From CAZONU01 sp965370045 (GTDB lineage Bacteria > Planctomycetota > SZUA-567 > JAKLDR01), in assembly GCA_965370045.1 (NCBI GenBank), contig CBDUSI010000063.1, positions 1-25,576 of the forward strand: DNA of 25,576 bases, read 5' to 3'. Positions 1 through 8,864 of the stretch are shown here, one piece after another. Position 1 is the stretch's first letter. Each line of letters starts with the position of its first letter. Both the position numbers and the translations under genes were made by a program. Below the pieces are notes generated by a model that saw nothing but the letters and a program-made list of their open reading frames with translations, did not search any database and was not told the DNA's origin.

Positions 1-129
1 CTGGTTACAAAACTCCGGCTACGGAGTTACTCAATGCTAAAATGCTCTAGCGGACGCCGGAAGCGCCTTGACGCCAGCGGCGCGAGGGTGACGGTCGGGG
101 CCGGCGAGCCGCTGAGGGTCGAGGCCTGA
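1..129 (+). CDS. Possible 3' end of a plus-strand gene running in from the left
   Basis: Frame 1 is open from the window edge to a TGA at 127-129. From about position 51 its codons end almost always in G or C, like the true genes here, and read as a plausible protein tail ending in ...GEPLRVEA. The first 50 bases do not share this bias and contain a small hairpin, so the true coding part may be shorter or absent. If real, the gene is convergent with the YjbQ-family gene, whose stop lies 3 nt away. No function can be assigned from this fragment. Confidence 0.22.
   Translation: MVTKLRLRSYSMLKCSSGRRKRLDASGARVTVGAGEPLRVEA
9..28 (-). terminator. Small hairpin followed by a short T run, possible minus-strand terminator
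   Basis: A perfect 7-bp stem (11-17 with 22-28) with a 4-nt loop is followed on the minus strand by TTTTG. It lies about 105 nt downstream of the last minus-strand gene, where the operon would be expected to end. The T run is short, and the hairpin could instead belong to a small palindromic repeat, so the terminator role is inferred. Confidence 0.3.
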
Positions 130-132
130 GGC

Positions 133-549
133 CTACTCTCCGATAATCTTCACCAGCAGACGCTTCTTGCGCTTGCCGTCGAACTCGTAATAGAAGATGT
201 GCTCCCACGGTCCGAGGTGCAGCTGGCCGTCGGTGATGGCGACTACCACTTCGCGGCCCATGACCTGGCGCTTGAGGTGCGCGTCGGCGTTGTCCTCGGC
301 CCCGTTGTGGGCGTACTGGCTGTGGGGTTTCTCGGGGGCCAGCTGCTCCAGCCACTTCTCGTAGTCGCCGTGCAGCCCGGACTCGTTGTCGTTGATGAAC
401 ACTGACGCTGTGATGTGCATGGCGTTGACCAGCACCATGCCCTCCCGCACGCCGCTCTCGCGCACCAGGTCTTCGACTTGCTCGTGAATGGAAATGATCT
501 GCCGACGCCGAGGCACGTTCATCCAGATCTCTTTGGTCAGGGTCTTCAT
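133..549 (-). CDS. YjbQ / UPF0047 family protein
   Basis: This 138-residue protein matches the YjbQ (UPF0047) family over its full length. Visible family signatures are the HITASVFIND stretch (residues 45-54, family form HTTAsl.iNE), the H-x-x-AEDNADAHL segment (81-92), DGQLHLGPWEHIF (107-119) and a C-terminal EFDGKRKKR. Family members are small trimeric cytoplasmic beta-proteins; some are annotated as secondary thiamine-phosphate synthase because of a weak side activity, and the physiological role is not settled. I chose the ATG at 549 because GGAGGAG lies 8 nt upstream and the similarity starts there. The start overlaps the stop of the preceding gene by 4 nt (ATGA), so it is probably translationally coupled. 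It is the last gene of the minus-strand operon. The family call is sure; the enzyme activity is not. Confidence 0.93.
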   Translation of the reverse strand: MKTLTKEIWMNVPRRRQIISIHEQVEDLVRESGVREGMVLVNAMHITASVFINDNESGLHGDYEKWLEQLAPEKPHSQYAHNGAEDNADAHLKRQVMGREVVVAITDGQLHLGPWEHIFYYEFDGKRKKRLLVKIIGE

Positions 550-1055
550 TCCGGTTTCTCCTCCGGAGCGGGCGGGGGCGGGCCTATGGTGAAGGTGATG
601 CTGCGGCGCAGCTTGGCCGTCCGGGTGACCGCTTCCCCCTCCACGGCCAGCTCGGCCGCGACGCTGACGATGATCTCGCGCTCGCCCGGCGTCGCGTTCT
701 CCTTCACGGTGAACTCCAGGGGCACCTGGTCGTCCCGTTTGTGAAGGAAGCCGATGCCCGACCGAAAGACGACGTCCGCCGGCGCGGTCACCACCACGCG
801 GGGCCAGGACTTCTCGTTGCACACCAGCCGGCTGCCCTCCGGGGCATCGGGGCCGGGCTTGACCGCGATCATCAAGACGCCGCCGCTTCCCGGGCTGAGG
901 CCGGCCGGCTCGACGCGCCAGGCGACCGCCAGCTGCTCGCCAGAGCGCGGCCAGAAGGCCAGCCCCAGCGCGCCGGCGGCCAGCAGCAACCCCAGCGCGG
1001 CGCGCGCCAGGGGGAAGCGGCGCTTCTTCGCAAGGGGCGAGCTTTCGGTTTTCAT
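546..1055 (-). CDS. Hypothetical membrane-anchored protein
   Basis: This 169-residue protein has a basic N-terminus followed by one hydrophobic segment (about residues 16-35, rich in Ala, Leu and Gly). The rest is a predicted extracytoplasmic beta-rich region ending in a proline-rich tail (IGPPPPAPEEKPE). I see no catalytic motif. The ATG at 1055 is preferred because GAGG lies 5 nt upstream; a GTG at 1061 is the alternative. It starts 7 nt after the BatA-like VWA gene and overlaps yjbQ by 4 nt, so it is likely co-expressed with the VWA proteins. The fold resembles the Ig-like accessory domains common near BatA-type proteins, but that is inference. I do not recognise a family. Confidence 0.8.
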   Translation of the reverse strand: MKTESSPLAKKRRFPLARAALGLLLAAGALGLAFWPRSGEQLAVAWRVEPAGLSPGSGGVLMIAVKPGPDAPEGSRLVCNEKSWPRVVVTAPADVVFRSGIGFLHKRDDQVPLEFTVKENATPGEREIIVSVAAELAVEGEAVTRTAKLRRSITFTIGPPPPAPEEKPE

Positions 1056-1062
1056 CGGCACC

Positions 1063-3096
1063 TCAGGCCCACAGCCGGCGGTTGTAGACGTACCACTCCA
1101 GGACCATCACCGCCAGCGCCAGGATGGCCAGGTACTTCCAGATTTCGCGCCCGCTCTTGGCGCCGGCCTTTCCCGCGTCGGAGAGCGACCAGGTGGCCCC
1201 GCGCACGCCGCCCACCGCGAAGTTGACCACGTCGCGCGCCGAGTTGTCGCTCTCGGCCTCGTTGAGCACCGCGCAGGCGAAGAGCGTCTTCTTGCCGTCG
1301 GGCCACTCCGCGCTGTAGAGGCCGGGCTCCTCGGTGTCCCCGTAGAGCCGCGGCCGGGACGGGGTTATCTCCAGCTTCCGGGAGCGCCCGTTCGGGTCGG
1401 TGACCTCCACGCTGACCGGGCCGGCCGGCGGGCTCTTCCGCCAGAGGCCGACGTGCAGCTTGAACGGCTGGCCGCAGCGCAGCCCCGCCCCGCCCCACTT
1501 GGGGCTGGCCTCGGCCAGCCAGCGCGCGCTGTTAGCCATGAAGATCGGGAAGGAGAGGCGCAGCGGCCAGTTGGACTCGTATATGTCGAAACCCACGGCC
1601 ACCACGCGCAGCTGGTCGCGCTGCCAGGCGGCGATCAGCGGGCCCTCGGCGGAGTCCAGCAGCTTGACCGACCCGCGCCCCAGGCGCAGCGGCCGGGCCC
1701 GGGCCACGGCCACGCCGGCCAGCGAGGTGAAGCGCACCAGCGGATGGGAGCGGTCCCAGTCGACGATCGTCGGGGCCGTCACCTGCTTCTCCAGCTTGAC
1801 GACCCTGTCCGGCAGCCGCGGGGGCTTATCCGGGGCTATGAACATGAACCCGCCGGAGTTGGGCAGTTCGAAGGTCGGGTCGCAGCGGTCGAAGATGATC
1901 ATGTCGTAGTTCTTCCACTCGCTGGGGGCTTGGGAGTCGGCGTCGGGCAGCGAGGCGGGGTTCCTGATGGGAATCTCCGAATTCCCGCCGGGCAGGTTGC
2001 TGAGCGCCTTGAGCAGGAAGTACTGGTCGGTGGTGTAGGCCAGTATCTTGAGCTGCTCCTCCTCCGGCAGCACTGCCCAGGCCACGTCGTCGACGCTGAA
2101 GGCGTCGCCGGCGGAGAGCTCCGCGCGCACGGGCAGCAGTCCGTTGGGCGCGCGGACGTCGAAGATGACCGTCTTGCGCGCGCCGGGGGCCAACTCCAAG
2201 CTCTTGACGTCGACGGCGTTCCGCTTCTCGCCCAGGAAGATGCGCAGGTCGCGTTTGGCGATCCCGGCGCCGAAGTTGGCCACGCGCACGAATATCTGGC
2301 TCACGGTCCCGGGGCTGCGCCGGGCCTCCAGGCTGGTGATGCCCACGTTGTCGCTGGGTTTCCCGAAGCTGCGCAGCTCGACGTACTTTTCGAGATCGAT
2401 TTCCTCGGGGCCGACGCGCTTGACCGGGCGGTCTTCGGGGATGGCCGCGTCGCTGAATACGACCAGCCGGCAGCGCTCGCGGCCCATGCTGCCCTTTATG
2501 TCGCGGGCCAGGGCGCCGGCCATGCCGTCGGCCACGGTCAGCGCCGCGGAAAGGTCGGTGCCCCCGCCGGTGGGCTCGATGCGCTTGATGGCCGCCTCCA
2601 GTTCGGTGCGGCTGGAGGTGAAGCCGGACAGTATCCGCGGCCGGGTTCCGAAGGAGATCACCGCGACGAGCACGTCGCTTGAGACGCGCTCGACCTCCTT
2701 GAGGGCGGCCCGCTTGGCGGCCTCCAGGCGGGTGCGGCCGTCGGAGTCGCGGGTGGACATGCTCGCGGAGTTGTCGATTAACAAGACGAACCCCGTCTTG
2801 CGGCCGGCGGTCAGCCCCTGGAGGAAGGGCCGGGCCAGGGCGGCGGCCACGGCCATCAACACTAGAATTTGGAGCAGCAGCAGCAGATTGGTTTTCAGCC
2901 GCTGGAAGGGCGCATTGACGCGCATGTCCTCAATGACCCGCTGCCAGAGCAGCGTGCTGGAGACCACCTGCTCCTTGCGCTTGAGTTTCAGGAAGTAGAG
3001 CAGCACCACCGCGGGGATGGCCACCGCCGCGCCGATGGCCGCCGGCCAGAGCGACAGGAAGTGGGTGTTGAGCCACCCGCCGATGGACTCAAACAT
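1063..3096 (-). CDS. BatA-like membrane protein with von Willebrand A domain
   Basis: This 677-residue protein begins with the N-terminal BatA/aerotolerance-type module: a transmembrane helix near residues 15-36, a KLKRKEQ stretch, then a second hydrophobic helix (about 70-90). A VWA domain follows, with an intact metal-binding MIDAS motif D108-x-S110-x-S112 in LLIDNSASMS. The middle is a beta-rich extracytoplasmic region, and the protein ends with a third helix near its C-terminus (WKYLAILALAVMVLEWYVY). MIDAS VWA proteins of this type are partners of MoxR AAA+ ATPases. I chose the ATG at 3096 because GGGAG lies about 9 nt upstream and the family starts close to MFE. It is separated from the DUF58 gene by a 156-nt non-coding repeat element, unlike the other tight junctions in the operon. 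Confidence 0.88.
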   Translation of the reverse strand: MFESIGGWLNTHFLSLWPAAIGAAVAIPAVVLLYFLKLKRKEQVVSSTLLWQRVIEDMRVNAPFQRLKTNLLLLLQILVLMAVAAALARPFLQGLTAGRKTGFVLLIDNSASMSTRDSDGRTRLEAAKRAALKEVERVSSDVLVAVISFGTRPRILSGFTSSRTELEAAIKRIEPTGGGTDLSAALTVADGMAGALARDIKGSMGRERCRLVVFSDAAIPEDRPVKRVGPEEIDLEKYVELRSFGKPSDNVGITSLEARRSPGTVSQIFVRVANFGAGIAKRDLRIFLGEKRNAVDVKSLELAPGARKTVIFDVRAPNGLLPVRAELSAGDAFSVDDVAWAVLPEEEQLKILAYTTDQYFLLKALSNLPGGNSEIPIRNPASLPDADSQAPSEWKNYDMIIFDRCDPTFELPNSGGFMFIAPDKPPRLPDRVVKLEKQVTAPTIVDWDRSHPLVRFTSLAGVAVARARPLRLGRGSVKLLDSAEGPLIAAWQRDQLRVVAVGFDIYESNWPLRLSFPIFMANSARWLAEASPKWGGAGLRCGQPFKLHVGLWRKSPPAGPVSVEVTDPNGRSRKLEITPSRPRLYGDTEEPGLYSAEWPDGKKTLFACAVLNEAESDNSARDVVNFAVGGVRGATWSLSDAGKAGAKSGREIWKYLAILALAVMVLEWYVYNRRLWA

Positions 3097-3115
3097 CGCA
3101 CTTCGCTCCCATCCA

Positions 3116-3236
3116 ACCACCAAGACACCAAGGCACCAAGAAGAGCTCTGCCCGCGGCGCGCGTCGTTTGCGGGCGTATTGAACCTCCGCCGCGTTCAAC
3201 ACTCGAAGGTTCTTTGTGTCTTTGTGTCTTTGTGGT
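3116..3236. repeat. Non-coding element with 27-nt imperfect terminal inverted repeats
   Basis: The only sizeable gap in the minus-strand operon holds two inverted arms, 3116-3142 (ACCACCAAGACACC...) and 3210-3236 (...TCTTTGTGTCTTTGTGGT), matching at 22 of 27 positions when one is reverse-complemented. Each arm is itself a run of three (C/A)AAG(A/G)CAC-like units of about 8 nt. A smaller hairpin (3181-3186 with 3207-3212, GAACCT/AGGTTC) lies inside. No reading frame is convincing. Similar CACCAAGACACCAAGG-type sequences recur in intergenic regions of many environmental genomes, from general recall. It may be a MITE- or REP-like mobile repeat, or a structured mRNA region between co-transcribed genes. 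Confidence 0.7.
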
Positions 3237-3252
3237 GAGAAGTTCGTGGTCT

Positions 3253-4134
3253 TCACTTCACCAGCCCCGCGACCCGCAGGTAGGAGAGGATCAGTTCCTC
3301 GAAGGGCAGCGCCGTGGAGGTGTAGAGGTAGCCGATGCCCCGTTCGGCGCAGAAGCTCTTCAAGCCCCCGCGGAAGGCGTCGAGCTGCCGGGCGTAGGCG
3401 CGCATCACCCCGCGCGTGGCGCTGACCTCCACGGCGGCCTCAGTTTCTATGTCTATGAGTTTAAAGTCGCCGGTCAGCTCCGGCTCGGCCTCCTCGTGCG
3501 CCAGCACATGCAATGCGAAGACCTCGTGGCCGCGCGCGGCCAACGCTTTCAAGGGCTCCTCGAAGCCCGCGGGGTCCAGGAAGTCGCTGATGACCAGCAC
3601 CACCCCGCGGCGGCGGTTCTCCAGGCAGAAGCGTTTGCAGGAGGAAGCCAGGTCGGTCTGGCCCTCGGGCTCGATCTTCTCGAGGTAGTCGAACAGGTGC
3701 CAGACCTGGCCCTTGCCGCGTCGCGGCGGCGAGGAGGTGGAGCCCCCCGAGGTGATGGCGTTCACCGCCACGCGGTCCATGTCCGCCAGGGCCACGTAGC
3801 CCAGGGCGGCGGCGCAGCGCGCGGCGTAGTCGATCTTGCGGGGCTCGCCGTAGGCCATGGACATGGAGTTGTCCAGCACCAGGTAGATGAACCTGTCCTC
3901 CTCTTCCAGGAAGAGCTTGAGGTACATGCGCTCGAGGCGCCCGTAGATGTTCCAGTCGACGAAGCGCAGGTCGTCGCCGGAAACGTAATCGCGATAATCG
4001 GCGAACTCGACCGAGATGCCCCGTTTTCTGCTCCTGCGCTCCCCGCGCATGCGCCCGGCGAGGATGCGCCGGTTGACAATGGAGAGCTGCGCCAGGCGGC
4101 GCACGAACTCCGGGTCGAGGCCGAGGTCAGCCAC
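3253..4134 (-). CDS. DUF58 domain protein (VWA-like partner of MoxR)
   Basis: This 293-residue protein carries the DUF58 signature: GERRSRKRGISVEFADYRDYVSGDDLRFVDW spans residues 31-61, followed by YLKLFLEEEDR. A VWA-type MIDAS motif D88-x-S90-x-S92 lies in LVLDNSMSM. There is no signal peptide or membrane helix, so it is expected in the cytoplasm. DUF58 proteins are almost always encoded beside a MoxR AAA+ ATPase and are thought to act as its adaptor or substrate. Translation probably starts at GTG 4134, just before the conserved LDPEFVRRL, with AAGGG about 8 nt upstream. It begins 3 nt after the GIY-YIG gene rather than directly after moxR, which is the unusual point. Confidence 0.92.
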   Translation of the reverse strand: MADLGLDPEFVRRLAQLSIVNRRILAGRMRGERRSRKRGISVEFADYRDYVSGDDLRFVDWNIYGRLERMYLKLFLEEEDRFIYLVLDNSMSMAYGEPRKIDYAARCAAALGYVALADMDRVAVNAITSGGSTSSPPRRGKGQVWHLFDYLEKIEPEGQTDLASSCKRFCLENRRRGVVLVISDFLDPAGFEEPLKALAARGHEVFALHVLAHEEAEPELTGDFKLIDIETEAAVEVSATRGVMRAYARQLDAFRGGLKSFCAERGIGYLYTSTALPFEELILSYLRVAGLVK

Positions 4135-4137
4135 GGA

Positions 4138-4746
4138 CTATCCCTTCATGCGGAACAAGGACTTCAGTTCTCGCTTCAGCTTGCGCAGGTTCTTGCACAC
4201 AGGACATTTCCGTTCCCATTTCTTGCGAGCGGGTCCGATGACGTTATCTCGCGGCTCGAACAGATGCATCGCGAGACATTCAACTTTCGCAAGGTGCTTC
4301 TTCGAGATCACCGGCCAAACCTCGAGCAGATCGGCGTCCTTAAGGTAGATTGATTTCTTGTAGTTGCGCAGCCGCCTGTAGGTGTTCCCTTTGCCAACGT
4401 AGAGACACTTGTTGCCGCGCCAAAAAGTGTAGACGATGGGTCCTCTTATCTTTTTCGCCCAGCGTATGATCCGCTGGTAACGATCCTTTATGCCAAAGCC
4501 CTTGATATGTCTCTGGCGGGACCGGTTAGTAGCCTTGCGGTATTCCTTCCAGCCGTGCTTTCGGACAAGAGCTTGGTGGGCGGCATCAAGTATCTTGTCT
4601 ATTAACTGGTCCCTCTTCTTCTTCGTGAACTTCTTCCTCTTGCCCTTGGCCGCGCCGGGAACAAGCCTGCGCAACGCTCCGGTCCGTCTCTGCCAGAGCT
4701 CGTCCAGCAGACGCGAGAAGCGCTTGGCTGCCTGTTTGCCGGTCAC
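4138..4746 (-). CDS. GIY-YIG nuclease-domain protein with basic N-terminus
   Basis: This 202-residue protein has a strongly basic N-terminal half (Lys/Arg-rich around 34-46 and 65-100) followed by a GIY-YIG-like core. The first motif is GPIVY (102-106), the second LYVGKG (115-120), then R124, a candidate catalytic Glu E156 in VECLAMHLFEPRDNVI and N168. A CPVC knuckle (181-184) follows. GIY-YIG enzymes cut DNA using one metal ion and occur in homing endonucleases, UvrC and restriction enzymes. Start is GTG 4746 with a strong GGGGGGAG upstream. It lies 12 nt after moxR and 3 nt before the DUF58 gene. Its codons look less GC-biased than its neighbours, hinting at acquisition. The domain call rests on motif spacing; nuclease activity is inferred. 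Confidence 0.75.
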   Translation of the reverse strand: MTGKQAAKRFSRLLDELWQRRTGALRRLVPGAAKGKRKKFTKKKRDQLIDKILDAAHQALVRKHGWKEYRKATNRSRQRHIKGFGIKDRYQRIIRWAKKIRGPIVYTFWRGNKCLYVGKGNTYRRLRNYKKSIYLKDADLLEVWPVISKKHLAKVECLAMHLFEPRDNVIGPARKKWERKCPVCKNLRKLKRELKSLFRMKG

Positions 4747-4758
4747 AATCGCTCCCCC

Positions 4759-5799
<1,041 letters not shown>

Positions 5800-5811
5800 C
5801 GGTATTCCTCC

Positions 5812-8800
5812 TCAGCCTTTCTGCTTGTCTTTGTCCTTGTCCTGGCCCTTCTTCTTCAGCGCGCGCTTCTTGGCGTCGAGCAGCGTGCCGGCGTAGCCGG
5901 AAATGCCGGTGGGCTTCACCCCGGCCGGCGGTTTCTTTCCCGCGACCTTGGCGATCTTGAGCTCCTCGGTCTTGCGGGTCTGCTTGTGGCGTCGGAGCAT
6001 CTCCGCCAGGGCGTCGCCCTCCTCGGCGGTCGCGCCGGCGGGGGCCTTGTGAAGCTGCTCCAGGAAACGGCTGCGGACGTTCTCGGACTGGGGGGCCGGC
6101 GCGGCCTCGCGCAGCCGCTGCTTCTCGGCCATCAGCGCGGCCATGGTCGGGTCGGGGCCCGTGGCCATCGCCGGGCGCAGCTTGGGGATAATCAGCCCGG
6201 CTATCGACCTGGCGCGCCCGGCGAGAGCGCGCCAGTCGATCATCAGCCGGCGGATGGCCACGTCCAGCGGGAAGAGAATCAGGATTATCCAAAACAGCCA
6301 CTGCCAGCCGGGGTGCACGCGGTAGCCGGGGGGCAGGTTCCGCGCCCATATCCTGGGGCGATCCGCTTCGACGTTGCCGGTCAGCATTTCGCCGCCGGTG
6401 GCGCGGGCGATCTCCGCCAGCAGCTCGCTGTTGCTCTCCAGCCTGGCGTACTCCGGGGAGTACCCGCTGGAGGCCCCGGTGATGTGGTGGCGGTTCCGTC
6501 CGGCTGCGTCCTTGTAGATCACGTTGACCTGGTAGGCGCCGGCCGGTCCGGCCCGGTACTCGGCCTGGTAGCGGCCCGGGGCGGTCTGCACCAGGGCGAA
6601 GCTCTGCCCCTTGTTCCGGGGGCCGACCACGTGGCCCTTGAGGTCCAGGAAGTTGATCAGCCGGCCCTTGTCGTCGATGGCCTCGACGACCACCTTGCCG
6701 AGGCCGTTCTTGACCTCGGACCTCACCTGCAAGTCGCCGCTGGCCCCGGCGCGGCTGGTCCAGCGCACCACCTGCGACCAGAACTTGACGTAGCCCGGCC
6801 AGCTTATCCAGTTCGAGGCCCAGTCCGCCGCGGCGGTGGAGGTGAAGGCCGTGGCCTTGCCCTCCCCGAAGCGCCAGTGGGCCAGCACCGGGTCGGTCAT
6901 GGCCTCCTTGTTGAGCTTCACGGTGAGCGGCACCTCGGCGCGGTCCTTGGCCGTGGTCACCACGTAGCCGTCGAGCTGGGGCAGCGGCACTCCCCGGAAG
7001 CCCTTGAGCGGGTCGGTCTCCATGGCCAGCCGGGGCACGAAGCTCTGCTTGAAGATCACCGAGCGGCGGACGGTCATGGCCTCCTTGACGAATATCTGGG
7101 GCAGCAGGTTGGGGCTCTTGGGGTAGTAGTAGCGCCCGCCGGTGGCCTTGGCGATGCGCCTGAGCGTGCCCACGCTCATGCCCCCGTGGGGGGCGATGGC
7201 GATGGTGCTGATCGTGATCTTGGCGCGCTTGAACTGGGCCGGCAAGGTGAAGTCGGCCAGCGAGGGGTCGCCGTCGGAGATGATGATGCAGTGCTTCAGC
7301 GCCGCCTTGGCCTTCTTGAGCCCGGCCAGGGCCATCTTCATGGAGCTGTCGAAGTCGGGCATGTCGCCGGGCTGGGCCTTCTTGATGAGCCCGCTCATCT
7401 TCGCGCGGTTGGGGCCCACCAGCTGGAGCTTGAAGAGCCAGGAGCAGCCCTTGCTGTAGTCGTAGAGCAACAGGCCGGCCTCGTCCTGGTCGCTGAGCGC
7501 GTCGATGGCCGCCTGGCTGATGCGCCGGCCCCAGTAGTTGGGCTGGGGCATTTCGCAGGTATGCATGATCAGCGCCAGCGCCCCGTTGGGCATCACCTTG
7601 CGCTGGCGGACGTCGCAGGAGACCGGCAGGGCCTCCTCAATGGGAGTGTTGAGGTAGCCGCCGGCGCCAAAGCTGTCCGGCCCGCCGATCATGATCAGGC
7701 CCACGCCCATGTCGCGGACCGCGGCGCGCACCGCCTCCATGCCCCGCTTGGTGAAGGCGTAGGCCCCCACGTTGGCGATGATCACGCAGTCGTAGCCGGC
7801 CAGCTCGGCGTTGCTGGCCGGGATGGCCGAGGGGCCGGCCAGCTTGACCTCGATCTTCTCGCTGGCCAGCGCCTTGGCCAGGCTCCGGACGTCGGCGTGG
7901 GAGTCCTGCTTGCCCACCGGCGAGTAGACGATCAGCACCCGGGCCTCGCCCTTTATCTGGGTGAAGGCGTGGCCGACGTTGTTCTCGTCCACGGTGTCGC
8001 AGCCGTCGTCGGCGCGCAGGCGCACTTCCAACGGGTAGAAGCCCGGTCCCTTGAGCTTGACCTCGAAGGTCTCGGAGTGCAGCTTGCCGCTCTTATCGAT
8101 TTTGAAGCGCCGGGGCTTGAGGTCCACCGGGCGGCCGCCGAGCAGCAGCTCCAGCTCGCCGGAGGCCGGGCCGTTGGACTTGATGATGGCCCGCACCTGG
8201 ACGGTCTCGCCCTGGCGGGCCTCGGAGCGCACCACCAGGCGCTCGACCATCACCTCGGGGGTCGCCTGGCGCTCTATCGGCAGGCACTCCACGCGGACGC
8301 CCATCTCGGCCAGCCGCCGGGCCTCGGCCAGGGCCAGCCCCTTGGTCTCGGCCCCGTCGGAGATCAGCACGATGCGCTTGCGGGTCCCCGCCGGGAAGGA
8401 GGCCGCGGCCATGCGCAGCCCCTCGGCCAGGTCCGTGTGCCCGGGGTCGACCATGGAGTGCAGCCGCTGGGGGGGGTAGAACCTCTCGCTGGGGGCCAGC
8501 TCCACCGAGGCCCCCTCGCCGAAGACCACCAGCCCGGCGCGGTCGTCGACCTTGCGGCCGCCCTCCTCGCGCCGGCCGGAGGTCTGGCGCACATAGGCGA
8601 GGGCCTCGCTCCACTCCTTGCGGGGGATGCTCGCCGAGCGGTCCAGCAGGTAGACGGTGGTGACCTCGCGGGATATCTGCTTCCAGCAGGCCTCCGCCAG
8701 GGCCAGCACGGCGGCGGTGACCAGGACCATGCGCAGGATCAGCGAGGTCCAACGGCGAAAGCTGCTCAATCCCGCCAGGCTCCGGCGGCCGTGCCAGGCC

Positions 8801-8862
8801 ACCAGCGGCAGGAGCGCCAGGGCCAGAAGCCACCAGGGCGAGAGCATGTGCAGTCCGAACAA
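5812..8862 (-). CDS. Large membrane protein: VWA domain, glutamine-amidotransferase-like domain, second degenerate VWA
   Basis: This protein has about 1016 residues. Two N-terminal membrane helices (about 10-23 and 40-58) precede a VWA domain with MIDAS D74-x-S76-x-S78. An amidotransferase-like (GATase1_like) Rossmann region follows at roughly 305-415 (VLIVYSPVG to IMIGGPDSFGAGGY). A second VWA-like region at about 425-590 has MHTCE where DxSxS should be, so it has lost the MIDAS. A late membrane helix (about 853-873, WLFWIILILFPLDVAI) leads to a charged, Lys-rich cytoplasmic tail. Planctomycete genomes often carry such proteins near moxR. I prefer TTG 8862 because GAGG lies 5 nt upstream; ATG 8847 is the alternative. 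It starts 2 nt after the NHL gene and ends 12 nt before moxR. No amidotransferase Cys-His-Glu triad is evident, so enzymatic activity is doubtful. Confidence 0.88.
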   Translation of the reverse strand: MFGLHMLSPWWLLALALLPLVAWHGRRSLAGLSSFRRWTSLILRMVLVTAAVLALAEACWKQISREVTTVYLLDRSASIPRKEWSEALAYVRQTSGRREEGGRKVDDRAGLVVFGEGASVELAPSERFYPPQRLHSMVDPGHTDLAEGLRMAAASFPAGTRKRIVLISDGAETKGLALAEARRLAEMGVRVECLPIERQATPEVMVERLVVRSEARQGETVQVRAIIKSNGPASGELELLLGGRPVDLKPRRFKIDKSGKLHSETFEVKLKGPGFYPLEVRLRADDGCDTVDENNVGHAFTQIKGEARVLIVYSPVGKQDSHADVRSLAKALASEKIEVKLAGPSAIPASNAELAGYDCVIIANVGAYAFTKRGMEAVRAAVRDMGVGLIMIGGPDSFGAGGYLNTPIEEALPVSCDVRQRKVMPNGALALIMHTCEMPQPNYWGRRISQAAIDALSDQDEAGLLLYDYSKGCSWLFKLQLVGPNRAKMSGLIKKAQPGDMPDFDSSMKMALAGLKKAKAALKHCIIISDGDPSLADFTLPAQFKRAKITISTIAIAPHGGMSVGTLRRIAKATGGRYYYPKSPNLLPQIFVKEAMTVRRSVIFKQSFVPRLAMETDPLKGFRGVPLPQLDGYVVTTAKDRAEVPLTVKLNKEAMTDPVLAHWRFGEGKATAFTSTAAADWASNWISWPGYVKFWSQVVRWTSRAGASGDLQVRSEVKNGLGKVVVEAIDDKGRLINFLDLKGHVVGPRNKGQSFALVQTAPGRYQAEYRAGPAGAYQVNVIYKDAAGRNRHHITGASSGYSPEYARLESNSELLAEIARATGGEMLTGNVEADRPRIWARNLPPGYRVHPGWQWLFWIILILFPLDVAIRRLMIDWRALAGRARSIAGLIIPKLRPAMATGPDPTMAALMAEKQRLREAAPAPQSENVRSRFLEQLHKAPAGATAEEGDALAEMLRRHKQTRKTEELKIAKVAGKKPPAGVKPTGISGYAGTLLDAKKRALKKKGQDKDKDKQKG

Positions 8863-8864
8863 GG

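Noticed and set aside
3116..3236. Insertion sequence
   Set aside because: Inverted arms are present but there is no transposase frame and no clear target-site duplication, so only a non-autonomous repeat can be supported.
5812..8862. Active glutamine amidotransferase
   Set aside because: The middle domain resembles the amidotransferase-like fold but I cannot see a nucleophilic Cys in a G-x-C-x-G elbow with a downstream H-x-E.
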